DNA of 49,622 bases from positions 1 to 49,622 of the forward strand of contig NZ_PYWN01000076.1 in the NCBI RefSeq assembly GCF_003049505.1. The letters are read 5' to 3'. Of this stretch, positions 1 through 9,554 are shown piece after piece. Source of the stretch: Metasolibacillus meyeri. GTDB taxonomy: Bacteria > Bacillota > Bacilli > Bacillales_A > Planococcaceae. A program made the position numbers and the translations under genes. Each line of letters opens with the position of its first letter. The stretch's first letter is position 1. Below the pieces are notes generated by a model, which was given only the letters and a program-made list of their open reading frames with translations, did not search any database and was not told where the DNA came from.

Positions 1-37
1 ACAGAAAATTCATTTTACAATAGTGCAATTAATTATT

Positions 38-361
38 TTAATGCGACACTAGTGTTCCAATATATATCAAATCTTCTATCGCTACATCTACACCTAGTTC
101 CTCATATACTTCCCTAATACCATCCACAACGCTTTCAGCCGCATTGATATGCCCTGCTGCCGATATATCCAGCAGATTCGGGTAATCCCTCTTCTCGGCA
201 CTTCTCAACTGAAAATGAAGAAAATAGTTATTCTTTTCTTTACTGACAAACCAACAATGGAAGGTTTCATGCCATAAGCCTTTACTATGAACCTCGGCCC
301 TTGTAGCTGTCCCTATGTGTGCTCCATTTCTATCAAAAACCTTTAGTAATTCAGAGTCCAT
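38..361 (-). CDS. Nudix hydrolase, IDI-like, C-terminally truncated
   Basis: The 107-residue product starts like the Nudix proteins annotated as isopentenyl-diphosphate-isomerase-like: a VFDRNG start, then WHETFHCWF, then a Nudix box GHINAAE...REVYEELGV near residues 70-92, whose acidic residues would bind divalent metal. The substrate cannot be told. Family members are usually near 200 residues. Here the frame stops right after the Nudix helix (LIYIGTLVSH), and a neighbouring frame stays open a few codons further, so a frameshift or 3' decay is likely. The ribosome site AAGGGTG precedes the ATG. It lies last in the direction of transcription of this window. Confidence 0.6.
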   Translation of the reverse strand: MDSELLKVFDRNGAHIGTATRAEVHSKGLWHETFHCWFVSKEKNNYFLHFQLRSAEKRDYPNLLDISAAGHINAAESVVDGIREVYEELGVDVAIEDLIYIGTLVSH

Positions 362-550
362 TTTATCACCCTTATAAATTTATTTTGTTGAATATAAGAC
401 GAGGGAATAGTAGAGAGGGATGCGACATGATATTTTTGTTATCGCATATACTTTAAAGGTATACTCCTTTGTGGTCTATCGGAACATAATGATGTACATC
501 TCCTAATTTAGAAGCGGCGAATTATTGCATTGTTTAAGTGGATAAATGAC

Positions 551-580
551 AAAACCTGCTCAAATATGAATCTGAGCAGG
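551..580 (-). terminator. Rho-independent terminator
   Basis: A perfect 8-bp stem (CCTGCTCA/TGAGCAGG) with a 10-base loop is followed by TTTT on the minus strand. It lies about 95 bases beyond the CWC gene and probably ends the yabM-mazG-rqcP-CWC transcript. The rest of the 362-674 gap shows nothing else. Confidence 0.65.
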
Positions 581-674
581 CTTAATATACTTCATTTTCT
601 ATCGACCTATAGAACCACACCAAAGTAAACAGTCAATAATACTACTGTGTTGGTGCCATAGATGCCTATTTTTT

Positions 675-851
675 TCATGCATTGCGCTCCCTATATTCCT
701 CCAAGCATTTCTCACAAATACAGCTCGTCGGATTTTCTGACAGCATTTCCTTTGGGAAGTTCGCTGTCATGCACCAGCAGTCAGCTTTTTGACTGACCAC
801 ACCGCAATGATTATTGCCACCACAGAGCGGGCATGCTTTTTCATCTGCCAT
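675..851 (-). CDS. Small cysteine-rich CWC-type protein
   Basis: The 58-residue product has the layout CPLCGGNNHC near residues 7-16, CWC at 25-27, and CICEKCLEEY near 44-53. That is the spacing of the cysteine-rich CWC family: nine cysteines that presumably bind zinc in pairs. The function is unknown. The gene starts 4 bases after the rqcP stop, and its GAGGA ribosome site lies inside the rqcP 3' end, so it is probably translationally coupled and is the last gene of the yabM-mazG-rqcP operon. In B. subtilis this position holds yabP/yabQ, so the local order differs. Confidence 0.75.
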   Translation of the reverse strand: MADEKACPLCGGNNHCGVVSQKADCWCMTANFPKEMLSENPTSCICEKCLEEYRERNA

Positions 852-855
852 TTGC

Positions 856-1146
856 TTAGTCCTCGTCGTCGATAAACTCTGGCTCGACTTTTTCTAGGCG
901 CTCTTCCTTTAAAATCATGAACATATTTGCCGCATCTTCTTTGCGTGCATTTTCGTTTAGCTGTTCAACACGAGCTGTAACGATTTTTTGCCCAAAGCGG
1001 ATCGCTAACTCATCGCCTACTTTCACTGTACTGCTTGCCTTTGCTACTTTGTCATTAATAGTAATGCGTCCTTGTACCGCAACTTCCTTTGCTAATGTGC
1101 GGCGCTTAATTAATCTTGATACTTTTAAAAATTTATCTAATCGCAT
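856..1146 (-). CDS. rqcP: RqcP, S4-domain ribosome quality control factor
   Basis: The 96-residue protein is an S4 RNA-binding domain (MRLDKFLKVSRLIKRRTLAKE at the N-terminus), matching YabO/RqcP, with a slightly longer acidic tail (EPEFIDDED). In B. subtilis RqcP works with RqcH on obstructed 50S subunits, stabilising the P-site tRNA during C-terminal alanine tailing of stalled nascent chains. Two bases separate it from mazG upstream, so the genes are co-transcribed. The family assignment is firm; the role here is taken from B. subtilis. Confidence 0.92.
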   Translation of the reverse strand: MRLDKFLKVSRLIKRRTLAKEVAVQGRITINDKVAKASSTVKVGDELAIRFGQKIVTARVEQLNENARKEDAANMFMILKEERLEKVEPEFIDDED

Positions 1147-1148
1147 AA

Positions 1149-2612
1149 TTATTCTCCCTTTTCCTGCTTTTTTGCCTTATTCCAAAAGGCATCTAATTGC
1201 TCTAATGTGAATGCATTGAAATCTTGTCCACTCGCCTTCACTTGCTGTTCCACATAGCCAAAACGACGAGCAAATTTTGCGTTGGCGTGAATCATTGCTT
1301 CCTCTGGTGAAATTTTATAAAAGCGTGCGATGTTGACTAATGTAAATAACACATCGCCGAATTCATCAAGGCGTGAAGTTGCAGAGCCTTCTGTAACTTC
1401 TTGACGGAATTCTTGCCATTCCTCCGCAAATTTATCCCATGTATCGTCTGCATTTGGCCAATCAAAGCCAACAGATGCTGCCTTTTTTTGATAATTATAA
1501 GATGTTTGCAGTGATGATTCTGTGCGGTACTCACTCGATAAAAGTGGCTCCTCTGACTCACCCTTTTCTTGACGCTTAATCGCCTCCCAATTAGCAACGA
1601 CCGCGTCTGCATCCTCTGCTGATACATCACCAAAGACATGTGGATGACGGCGAATCATTTTTTCGCTCACAGATGCGAGCACTTCTTCTAAATTGAAGTA
1701 GCCATTATCCTCACCGATTTGCGCATGTAAAAATACCTGTAGCAAGACATCGCCTAGCTCCTCGACCATTGCGAAATCATCCTCCGCATCAACCGCCGCT
1801 AAAAACTCATGCGTTTCTTCTATTAAGTATTTTTTCAACGATTCATGCGTTTGCTTGCGATCCCACGGACAGCCATTTGGCCCGCGCAATACTGCAATAA
1901 TGCGGCGCAATGTTGTCCAATCACGCAGTGCATCCTCGTCTGTTGTCACAGGCGACACATAGACCGTCGTTAAATTATTTAACTCTGCCACTTGGTCTAA
2001 CTCGTATAATGGCACTGTCACTAATTTTTCTTGTGATGAGCCTGCTGCTGTCACAATCGTCACAGGATAATCATCACGATATTTCTCCATCAATGTCAGC
2101 TTTACCTCTGAGGCGCTAAATTCATCATACACTTGCGCAATTAAGATATGCTGACGCATGTTCAGCTCATCCATCGTTAAGCTTGTTCCATCTAGTAATT
2201 GAAAACCTTCGATTGGGTCAATTTGAAGCGCTGTAAATATTGGGTCAAGGAAGCTTTGTCCCCCTTCAATTTTCAGCTCGATTTGTCCTTTGCGTGAAGC
2301 TTCAATTAAATGCTGTACCGTTTGCTCTGCGACAAGCGGGTGCCCTGGCACAGCATATAACACAGGCTCCTGTTGTACTGCTTCGATTAAATATGTAGCA
2401 ATTTCCTCATAAACAGGTTGAAATGTATCATGCTTTTCATAAATGGCATCAAAGCTATGAAATTCGATACCTTCTGCTATCAAATCCTTTATAACAGGGT
2501 GATCAAGCGTTCTCACATAAAGCTTTTTAGCTGATTTTAACTTTTTATAAACGCCTAACGGCAGCTGCTCAAAATCAGCCGCACCTAAGCCTATTACTGT
2601 TAATTCATTCAT
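1149..2612 (-). CDS. mazG: MazG-type nucleotide pyrophosphohydrolase with methylase-like domain (YabN)
   Basis: The 487-residue product has two parts. Residues 1 to about 220 form a tetrapyrrole-methylase-like domain (LTVIGLGAADFEQLPLGVY, with YAVPGHPLVAEQTV). Residues 230 to 487 form a tandem MazG region: GCPWDRKQTHESL, the acidic metal motif EETHEF...EELGDVLLQ, and a second copy ending DEFGDVLFTLVNIAR. MazG hydrolyses NTPs to NMP plus pyrophosphate, which cleans the nucleotide pool. The methylase-like half has no known substrate. It sits between yabM (8-base gap) and rqcP (2-base gap). Its ribosome site AAGGTAGG overlaps the yabM stop. Confidence 0.9.
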   Translation of the reverse strand: MNELTVIGLGAADFEQLPLGVYKKLKSAKKLYVRTLDHPVIKDLIAEGIEFHSFDAIYEKHDTFQPVYEEIATYLIEAVQQEPVLYAVPGHPLVAEQTVQHLIEASRKGQIELKIEGGQSFLDPIFTALQIDPIEGFQLLDGTSLTMDELNMRQHILIAQVYDEFSASEVKLTLMEKYRDDYPVTIVTAAGSSQEKLVTVPLYELDQVAELNNLTTVYVSPVTTDEDALRDWTTLRRIIAVLRGPNGCPWDRKQTHESLKKYLIEETHEFLAAVDAEDDFAMVEELGDVLLQVFLHAQIGEDNGYFNLEEVLASVSEKMIRRHPHVFGDVSAEDADAVVANWEAIKRQEKGESEEPLLSSEYRTESSLQTSYNYQKKAASVGFDWPNADDTWDKFAEEWQEFRQEVTEGSATSRLDEFGDVLFTLVNIARFYKISPEEAMIHANAKFARRFGYVEQQVKASGQDFNAFTLEQLDAFWNKAKKQEKGE

Positions 2613-2620
2613 CGATTTTC

Positions 2621-4204
2621 CTACCTTCTTTTATTCAGCCACAGTTGGTATAGTGCCATCCGACGACCAAATGGAATTAAAAACCATTCCTTTTCCTTTA
2701 ACACGCGGCTTTTTGCAATGATCGTAATAAATGTAGCTGCCCCTACCGAAATTAAAATGACACTCATAACAGCGGCTTGCATACGCCCATCTACTGCACT
2801 CAGCAATATTCCACAAATAACAGCGCTAACCTCGACTGCTACAACCATTGCAATACTCGCTACAGCAAGCGTCTTGTAAAAAGCATTTGGCGCTAAACGA
2901 ATATTGACGATTCGCTTTATATATAGCATAAGGAAAATCGCACTGAGGAACAAGCCAAAATCACTCGCCCACGCTGCTCCACTAATGCCGATTGTTGGAA
3001 GTAGCCATATATTACTCAACCATTTCACAATGAAACCTAACATCACAATCAATGCAGGTATTTTCAATTTACCATAGCCTTGTAAAATCGCGGTGAATGT
3101 TAAAATAAGCGAAAACGGAATAATTTGTATAACAACAATCATTAAGATTGTTGATAAATCCGTCGTTTTAAATAGTAGCTCATTGACATAGGGCATCGTA
3201 ATAACTAAACCAAGTGCCGCCGCGGTTCCAAATAATAATGCTGTGCGATATGTTAGTTGCATAAATGGAATCGCTCCACGCCCTGCTGTTTTTACTTTTT
3301 GAGCAATAAGTGGCACAATCGCTAACGATAACGATGAAGCAATAACGACACCGAGCTGCACAAGCGGCTGCCCTCGGTCATAAATGCCCTTTTGTGCCAT
3401 TGCCTGCTCTGGTGACATTCCTCGTTCAAGTAGGGTGCTATACACTGTAAAAGAATCAACTAATTGAAAGCCAAGCAGCATTAAGCTACTCAAACTAACG
3501 CTTAAGCTAAACAGCGTCACATCTTTAATAATAGACCATGCATTTATTTTAATCGTCTGATGCGCACGCTTGAACTGTTTCCTCATATAAACAAGTAACA
3601 GCACAATCCCTGCAATCTCTCCGACTACTGCGCCAAGCACCGCCATATTGCCCGCTGCATAAATTGATTGCGATGTTTGCATCACCAAAACCGTACCACC
3701 TAAAATAACCAAGACACGAATAAATTGCTCAAACACCTGCGCATAGGCAACAGGCTCCATTATGCCCTTTGCTTGAAACGAGCCTTTTAATAAAGCGAGT
3801 GTTGGCATACAAAGCGCTACAAAAGCACCTGTTTGCAATAATGGCCCAAGCTTTTCGTCCCCCATCCACTGTGCAAACGTTGATGCACCAAAAAATAACA
3901 AACTAAAAAATAGGATAGACAGTATCGTTAAATAGCTAAATATGATTTTAGAAATAGCTCGCCTTCTATTTGCATCCGCTGTATCTGCTAGAACTTTTGA
4001 GATGGCAACCGCGAAGCCTCCTGATGTCCATACGACAAAAAACGAAATAAACGGATACACTTGCTGATAAACGTAAAATCCTTCATCTCCAACTAAGTTT
4101 TGAAAAGGTACACGATAAACCGCACTCAGCACTTTCACTAAAAGCGCCGCTAGCGTCAATAAAAGTGCACCCCTCATATATTTTTTCATTCCATATTGCG
4201 TCAT
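2621..4204 (-). CDS. yabM: MOP-family polysaccharide/lipid flippase-like protein (YabM)
   Basis: The 527-residue, strongly hydrophobic protein has about 14 predicted membrane helices in the pattern of the SpoVB/MurJ/Wzx superfamily: an N-terminal MRGALLLTLAALLVKVLSAVY helix and a GDEGFYVYQQVYPF loop. By family it would flip an undecaprenyl-linked cell-envelope precursor; the substrate is unknown. The gene occupies the yabM position between spoVT and mazG, as in B. subtilis. Start ATG lies next to AAGGA (AGGAAGGATTGT upstream). Confidence 0.85.
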   Translation of the reverse strand: MTQYGMKKYMRGALLLTLAALLVKVLSAVYRVPFQNLVGDEGFYVYQQVYPFISFFVVWTSGGFAVAISKVLADTADANRRRAISKIIFSYLTILSILFFSLLFFGASTFAQWMGDEKLGPLLQTGAFVALCMPTLALLKGSFQAKGIMEPVAYAQVFEQFIRVLVILGGTVLVMQTSQSIYAAGNMAVLGAVVGEIAGIVLLLVYMRKQFKRAHQTIKINAWSIIKDVTLFSLSVSLSSLMLLGFQLVDSFTVYSTLLERGMSPEQAMAQKGIYDRGQPLVQLGVVIASSLSLAIVPLIAQKVKTAGRGAIPFMQLTYRTALLFGTAAALGLVITMPYVNELLFKTTDLSTILMIVVIQIIPFSLILTFTAILQGYGKLKIPALIVMLGFIVKWLSNIWLLPTIGISGAAWASDFGLFLSAIFLMLYIKRIVNIRLAPNAFYKTLAVASIAMVVAVEVSAVICGILLSAVDGRMQAAVMSVILISVGAATFITIIAKSRVLKEKEWFLIPFGRRMALYQLWLNKRR

Positions 4205-4306
4205 TATTACAATCCTTCCTCATTCATATGAGTGCCTACAGTATAGCATGAATACAGCATCTCTCGTAGAAGGACTGTTTTTGGAAGGATAAGTTGCCTT
4301 TTTGAA

Positions 4307-4340
4307 ATTGTGTGAGAATTGTATGTGTGCCTGGCACTCT
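4307..4340. repeat. Dispersed GTGCCTGGCAC repeat, copy 1
   Basis: TTGTGTGAGAATTGTATG is followed by TGTGCCTGGCACTC. An inverted, rearranged relative with the same words lies at 34462-34497. Both are intergenic. Confidence 0.5.
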
Positions 4341-4348
4341 ATAAACAC

Positions 4349-4388
4349 AAAAAACCACCAAATGAGCTCATTCGCTTCATTCAGTGGC
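4349..4388 (-). terminator. spoVT terminator
   Basis: On the minus strand CCACTGAATGA pairs with TCATTTGGTGG (9 of 11 pairs) and is followed by TTTTTTG, 8 bases after the spoVT stop. Confidence 0.75.
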
Positions 4389-4395
4389 TTTGGGA

Positions 4396-4932
4396 TTAAT
4401 GCTGCATTTGCTTCGCTAAAAATGTTGCGCTTAGCTCTGCTGCTTTTTGTTCGACATCACCGATAAAATGCGCCTTTGAAAATAAATAGACAGCTCCAAT
4501 AATATCGCCGTTATTTACAATTGGCACAATACAGTAGGACTTTACTTGCTCAAACTGTCCTGGCACAATTTCTAAAGTTGTTTCCATTTTTTCAAGCGTT
4601 GGGTTGCGAGATTTTAAGCAGTCCTCTGCAAAAGCAGATAGCCTACGATTGACATATTCCTTTTTCGATGCACCTGCAATCGCAATGACTTCATCGCGGT
4701 CACTAATAAGCGCAGGTGTGCCAAACGTTTCATAAAGTGATTCCACATATTCCTGTGCAAATTCACCTAAATCATTAATTGGTGAATATTTTTTTAAAAT
4801 CACTTCTCCTTCTCGGTCTGTATAAATTTCGAGCGGATCTCCCTCACGAATACGCATTGTGCGTCTAATTTCTTTTGGAATAACAACTCGTCCTAAATCA
4901 TCAATACGTCGTACAATTCCTGTTGCTTTCAT
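4396..4932 (-). CDS. spoVT: SpoVT, sporulation transcription regulator
   Basis: The 178-residue protein starts with the AbrB/MazE-type swapped-hairpin DNA-binding domain (MKATGIVRRIDDLGRVVIPK, residues 1-50), followed by a GAF-like domain (56-178), exactly the SpoVT layout. SpoVT tunes sigma-G genes in the forespore. An in-frame start ten codons upstream exists, but the ATG at 4932 matches the family N-terminus and has GTGAGG eight bases upstream. A sigma-G promoter lies just upstream. Its paralogue abrB is also in this window. Confidence 0.95.
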   Translation of the reverse strand: MKATGIVRRIDDLGRVVIPKEIRRTMRIREGDPLEIYTDREGEVILKKYSPINDLGEFAQEYVESLYETFGTPALISDRDEVIAIAGASKKEYVNRRLSAFAEDCLKSRNPTLEKMETTLEIVPGQFEQVKSYCIVPIVNNGDIIGAVYLFSKAHFIGDVEQKAAELSATFLAKQMQH

Positions 4933-4976
4933 TATTAATTGCCTCACTTTCAACAAATTCAAACTGCACTTTTTAC

Positions 4977-5007
4977 TAGTATGGTGTAAAAAGTTGAAAT
5001 GTATGCA
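4977..5007 (-). promoter_or_regulatory. Sigma-G promoter of spoVT
   Basis: The -35 TGCATA and -10 CATACTA are separated by 18 bases, matching the forespore sigma-G consensus (gHATR, CATnnTA), about 45 bases upstream of the spoVT ATG. Confidence 0.8.
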
Positions 5008-5155
5008 AGTTCGACCAAAAAATTTGGTATTGCAATCTTTTTAAGAAATTTTAAAATAAATCAGCCTCACTTTTAGCCCCAATTGCCTTCAATGTGTTGC
5101 TGAAAAAATATTTTTCTACATGGCTCATCCTTATTCAGCTTCTTTTTCTATGGCG

Positions 5156-5730
5156 TTAATATGCAATAACGTTTTCGAATACCTCTTTGATGTCGATAAT
5201 GAAATCGTCATAAATTGATACTTTGAAGAAGAAGGCGATTTCTGCTCTTTCTTCTTCCGTCATTTCCGCCAAATCATCATCAGGAATGACCGTATAGATA
5301 TTATCCCACTCGTATTTTCCGTTTTTCAATAAATATACTTCTATAGATTTTTCATCGGGGCTAATAATCCAATATTCTTTCACCCCGTGTTTTTCATAAA
5401 GCGCTTTTTTTCGCCTTTGTCTCTTCTTGCTGTTGATGGTGAAAGCACTTCAGCTACTAAATCAGGTGCGCCATATATGCCATCACGCTTAATGATATCT
5501 TGGTTACAGATAATCATGCTATCAGGTACTACCCTGTTTTTTTCGTCCAAATGTACATCCACACCTTCAGAAAGGTTAATACATCCTTTTCCCTTCAAAT
5601 AAACACCAAATAATATAGATAGATTGACAATTATTTTATTATGGTTCACAACTGGACGTGGAGACATCATAATAGTTTTGCCATCAATCATTTCAGAACG
5701 CTGCTTTAAATGTCGTTCATTCATTGCCAT
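5156..5730 (-). pseudogene. Uma2-family (DUF820) nuclease-like gene, frameshifted
   Basis: Two adjoining frames together give one Uma2 protein of about 190 residues: MAMNERHLKQR...PDSMIICNQD...[21 protein letters not shown] in the first, and [17 protein letters not shown] with an acidic tail in the second. The E-V-L-S-P-S motif belongs to the PD-(D/E)xK-like fold; the role of Uma2 proteins is unknown. The break falls at a run of seven T on the plus strand (5405-5411): one extra A on the coding strand restores [15 protein letters not shown]. The start at 5730 has AAGGAGC seven bases upstream. It may be a true pseudogene or a sequencing error. Confidence 0.8.
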
Positions 5731-5834
5731 TTGCTTCAGCTCCTTCTTTTTATTTGTGCTTACAGTATAGTGTATATGCAATAGCTATTCTATCGCTAGG
5801 TAAACGCATAGCTCCGTCTACTTCTAAACCATAC

Positions 5835-5871
5835 AAAAAGGCATTCACTCCTAACAAGTAAATGCCTTTTA
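5835..5871 (-). terminator. mfd terminator
   Basis: AAAAGGCATTTACT pairs with AGTGAATGCCTTTT across a 6-base loop and continues as a T run on the minus strand, about 40 bases after the mfd stop. Confidence 0.75.
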
Positions 5872-5911
5872 TGTGTCAATATAACCCTATATCTTTATCA
5901 TTTCTTCACTA

Positions 5912-8900
5912 TTACTGCTCAACAGGAACCTTTATTGCCTCGGCAATAATTTGCATCATGCCTTCTAATACATCGAATGGCAAATGCTTGTTGCAGCGCT
6001 TGCTGTCTACTGTAATAGTCAGCTTCATGCCTTCCATACTAAAGCCTGTTGCACGCTCGTATTTCATTGATTCGGAAACAATTTTTCCTCCATCTACTTG
6101 CGCTGTGCCTTGTTCTGATAATTGAATTGAAATAATGCCTTGCTTCTCTTTGATAGAATCAACACCTGCGGCTAAAGCCCATACCTTCATACGAGCGATA
6201 CGTAATAAACGCACCGTTTCGGTCGGTACATCACCGAAGCGATCCTGCATCTCATCAATAATCTCTACATAATCCTCTACACGCTCCATCGCTTTAATGC
6301 GTTTATACATTTGAATTTTTTGATAGCCGTCTGGGATATACGCATCTGGAATATATGCCTCTGTATGCAAAAGGATTTCGACATCTGGTTTGTCTTCCTT
6401 CTTCACACCTGTTTGGCGCTCCACAATCGCTTCCTCTAACATTTGTGAATACAAGTCAAAGCCGACTGCATCGATAAAGCCATGTTGCTGTGCACCTAAT
6501 AAATTACCTGCACCACGAATCGATAAATCGCGCATCGCAATTTTAAAGCCTGAGCCTAATTCAGTAAACTCTTTAATCGCCTGTAAGCGTTGCTCTGCTA
6601 CATCTGTCAATACTTTGTCACGCTGATACATAAAATAAGCATAAGCTACGCGATTTGAACGTCCAACACGCCCACGCAACTGGTAAAGCTGTGACAGCCC
6701 CATACGGTCAGCATCATGCACAATTAATGTATTCACATTCGGAATATCAACACCCGTTTCAATAATTGTCGTCGTTACAAGCACATCATATTCACCGTCT
6801 AAAAATTCCAAAATCGTAGACTCTAACTCTGATTCTGTCATTCTACCATGTGCAAAGCCAATGCGCGCATCTGGCACAAGCATTTGGATTTCCTCCACGC
6901 GACGTGCCATATCCTCCACGCGATTATATAAATAAAACGTTTGCCCACCGCGCGCCATTTCTCGCTCAATCGCTTCACGTACAAGCGCGCCGTTATGCTC
7001 CATTACATATGTTTGCACGGGGAATCGATTTTGTGGTGGTGTTTCAATAACAGATAAATCACGCACACCGACCATCGACATATGCAATGTACGTGGAATC
7101 GGTGTTGCGGTTAATGTCAGTACATCAATATTTGTTTTTAACTGCTTAATTTTTTCCTTATGCGTTACACCAAAACGTTGCTCCTCATCGACGATTAGTA
7201 ACCCTAAATCGTTATAGACAACATCCTTCGATAACATGCGATGCGTTCCTACAACCATATCAACTGTGCCATTGCGCAAGCCCTTTAACGTTTCGGTTTG
7301 CTGCTTCTTCGTACGGAAGCGACTCAATAGCCCCACATTAATCGCTTGCTCTGCAAAGCGCTGTTGCATTGTTTCAAAATGCTGCTGTGCTAAAATCGTT
7401 GTTGGTACTAAAAAGGCAACTTGCTTGCCATCTTGAATCGCTTTAAATGCCGCGCGAATCGCTACTTCTGTTTTACCATAGCCCACATCGCCACAAACAA
7501 GTCGATCCATCGGTCGCTCACGCTCCATATCGTGTTTCACCTCGATAATCGTACGTAGCTGATCCTCCGTTTCCTCATATGGGAATAAATCTTCAAATGC
7601 ACGCACATCGTCGGAATCAGGAGTGAAAGCAAAGCCCTTTTCTGCCTCGCGCTTTGCATACAGCTTAATTAAATCATCCGCAATATCCTGTACAGCTGAT
7701 GCAACCTTCGCCTTTGCCTTTTTCCATTCTGGCCCACCTAGCTTATGTAGCTTTGGCTCTTTATCCTCGGAACCAACGAATTTTTGCACTAAATCAATTT
7801 GGTCTACGGATACATACAGCTTATCATCTGCTCTATAGCGAATATGCAAATAATCTTTATGCTGCCCGCCAACAACGAGCGTCTCAATGCCGATATATTT
7901 CCCGACACCGTGGTGCACATGTACAACATAATCACCTGGCTGAATTTCCGAGTAGCTTTTAATACGCTCTGCATTGGACATTTTTTGTGAGCGTGCTCTT
8001 TTTCGCGTCTGCTGCTTAAATAGCTCATCATCTGTCACAACAGCTATTTTTTGGAGTGGTAACTCAAAGCCGCTCGTTAAAGCCACATCGATTAAATAAA
8101 TACCACTCGCTTTTCCTAAGCCTAGCTGTGCATCAATTTGATAGTCTTCTAGTGTACGCTGAATAGAGGAGAGTCGTTCCTTTCCCTCAGCCGCAAATAA
8201 AATCGTATATTTTTCCTGTTGCCAACGCACGAGCTCCGATTGTAGCAAAGCTATTTGTCCATGGAATTGCTGCATTGGCTTGCAAGAAAAGTTAAGCGTT
8301 TTCGTGAATTTAAAGCCTGAAAACGTTCTGGTGAATAGCGCAAAATAATATTTGGGCAATGTCAGCATGGCATCAATTTCTTTTAATGCAAACGACGGCT
8401 TCACATCATGTAGCATTTTCCCTTCTTCAATCAGTGATAAAAACCATTCCGTTTCCTCACGTTCCCACGCATCCGCTACTTCTTGAATGCGTCCAAGCTC
8501 ATCCCAAAAGACGATACCATCCTGTGCAAAATAATCCCCTAAAAATGTCTGCTGCTCAAATAATAATGAGCCATATTTTGCTACAGTATCAGGCCAATTC
8601 CCTTCCTTCAATAGCGCAATATCTTGCTGAATATATTGATAAAGCAGCTCCTGAATTTCCTGCTTCTTTACTTTTTTTAAGCTATTCGCCAACGCTGTTT
8701 CTAAACGAGCCGCGAGCTGAATACGGTTATCAGCATTTAAAAGTAGCTCCGTAGCAGGTAAAATGCGCACCTCACTAAGCTTATCAATCGAGCGTTGATC
8801 ATCTGCTGAAAATGTGCGAATCGAGTCTACCTCCGTATCAAATAACTCAATACGAACAGGTGCCTCTGCATCAAGAGGATAAATATCTAAAATTCCTCCA

Positions 8901-9433
8901 CGCACCGCGAATTCTCCCGGTGTCGTAACCATTTGACTGCGGCTGTAGCCCATCGTCACAAGCTGACTAAGCCACTCTTCAATAACGATTTCCTCTCCAA
9001 CTGCTGTATGCAGTAAATGTGACTTCCACACATTCATTGGTGTCATCATTTTGCGCATCCCTGCAATTGGAATAATATAAATGCCGCGCTTGCGGTTTAC
9101 TAAATGATCAAGTGCTGTAATTCGCTGTGCACGCAGCTCTGGCGAAGCGACTGACATCCCTGCTGCAATAAACTCCTCCGCAGGGTAATAATGCACTTCT
9201 TCTTCGCCTACTAATGCTGTTAAATCATCGACTAGCTTTTGTGCCTGCAATAAATTTGGCGATAACACATACAATGGTCGTTCTGTTTCTAAATAAATCG
9301 CTTGCAATAACGCTGGTCTCGCACCACCCGTTAAGCCTGTAACTAATTGGCTTGCTTGACGCTCCTTCGTTACTTGCTGTAAAAATGTATTTATATGCTT
9401 ATCTTGCGAGAATAGTTGATGAAAAACTTCCAT
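5912..9433 (-). CDS. mfd: Mfd, transcription-repair coupling factor
   Basis: The 1173-residue ATP-dependent translocase has the Mfd domains in order: a UvrB-like N-terminal part (SPNLLQAQKLVDDL, RGGILDIYPLDAEAPVRIELFD), the RNA-polymerase-binding domain (PGDYVVHVHHGVGKYIGIE), a helicase core with Walker A GDVGYGKTE, DEEQRFGV and TATPIPRTL, and a C-terminal TRCF domain. It pushes stalled RNA polymerase off lesions and recruits UvrA. The start at 9433 was chosen because AAAGGAGG sits just upstream; an in-frame start six codons earlier would overlap that site. Context fin-mfd-spoVT is as in B. subtilis. Confidence 0.96.
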   Translation of the reverse strand: MEVFHQLFSQDKHINTFLQQVTKERQASQLVTGLTGGARPALLQAIYLETERPLYVLSPNLLQAQKLVDDLTALVGEEEVHYYPAEEFIAAGMSVASPELRAQRITALDHLVNRKRGIYIIPIAGMRKMMTPMNVWKSHLLHTAVGEEIVIEEWLSQLVTMGYSRSQMVTTPGEFAVRGGILDIYPLDAEAPVRIELFDTEVDSIRTFSADDQRSIDKLSEVRILPATELLLNADNRIQLAARLETALANSLKKVKKQEIQELLYQYIQQDIALLKEGNWPDTVAKYGSLLFEQQTFLGDYFAQDGIVFWDELGRIQEVADAWEREETEWFLSLIEEGKMLHDVKPSFALKEIDAMLTLPKYYFALFTRTFSGFKFTKTLNFSCKPMQQFHGQIALLQSELVRWQQEKYTILFAAEGKERLSSIQRTLEDYQIDAQLGLGKASGIYLIDVALTSGFELPLQKIAVVTDDELFKQQTRKRARSQKMSNAERIKSYSEIQPGDYVVHVHHGVGKYIGIETLVVGGQHKDYLHIRYRADDKLYVSVDQIDLVQKFVGSEDKEPKLHKLGGPEWKKAKAKVASAVQDIADDLIKLYAKREAEKGFAFTPDSDDVRAFEDLFPYEETEDQLRTIIEVKHDMERERPMDRLVCGDVGYGKTEVAIRAAFKAIQDGKQVAFLVPTTILAQQHFETMQQRFAEQAINVGLLSRFRTKKQQTETLKGLRNGTVDMVVGTHRMLSKDVVYNDLGLLIVDEEQRFGVTHKEKIKQLKTNIDVLTLTATPIPRTLHMSMVGVRDLSVIETPPQNRFPVQTYVMEHNGALVREAIEREMARGGQTFYLYNRVEDMARRVEEIQMLVPDARIGFAHGRMTESELESTILEFLDGEYDVLVTTTIIETGVDIPNVNTLIVHDADRMGLSQLYQLRGRVGRSNRVAYAYFMYQRDKVLTDVAEQRLQAIKEFTELGSGFKIAMRDLSIRGAGNLLGAQQHGFIDAVGFDLYSQMLEEAIVERQTGVKKEDKPDVEILLHTEAYIPDAYIPDGYQKIQMYKRIKAMERVEDYVEIIDEMQDRFGDVPTETVRLLRIARMKVWALAAGVDSIKEKQGIISIQLSEQGTAQVDGGKIVSESMKYERATGFSMEGMKLTITVDSKRCNKHLPFDVLEGMMQIIAEAIKVPVEQ

Positions 9434-9504
9434 GGCAAAGCCTCCTTTCACAGTGTTTCTAAATATTCAATATAGTGGAAAACATTTCAATAAAAGCGCA
9501 AGTA

Positions 9505-9545
9505 GCTGTCCGAAATGGTAGACGTTCGCCTACTTTTCGGACAGC
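9505..9545 (-). terminator. Hairpin after fin (GGACAGCCC type)
   Basis: GCTGTCCGAAA pairs perfectly with TTTCGGACAGC, with an inner GTAG/CTAC pairing. The T run is weak, so termination is likely but not certain. Related hairpins lie at 32169-32208 and 42405-42444. Confidence 0.5.
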
Positions 9546-9554
9546 CCAAATTTG

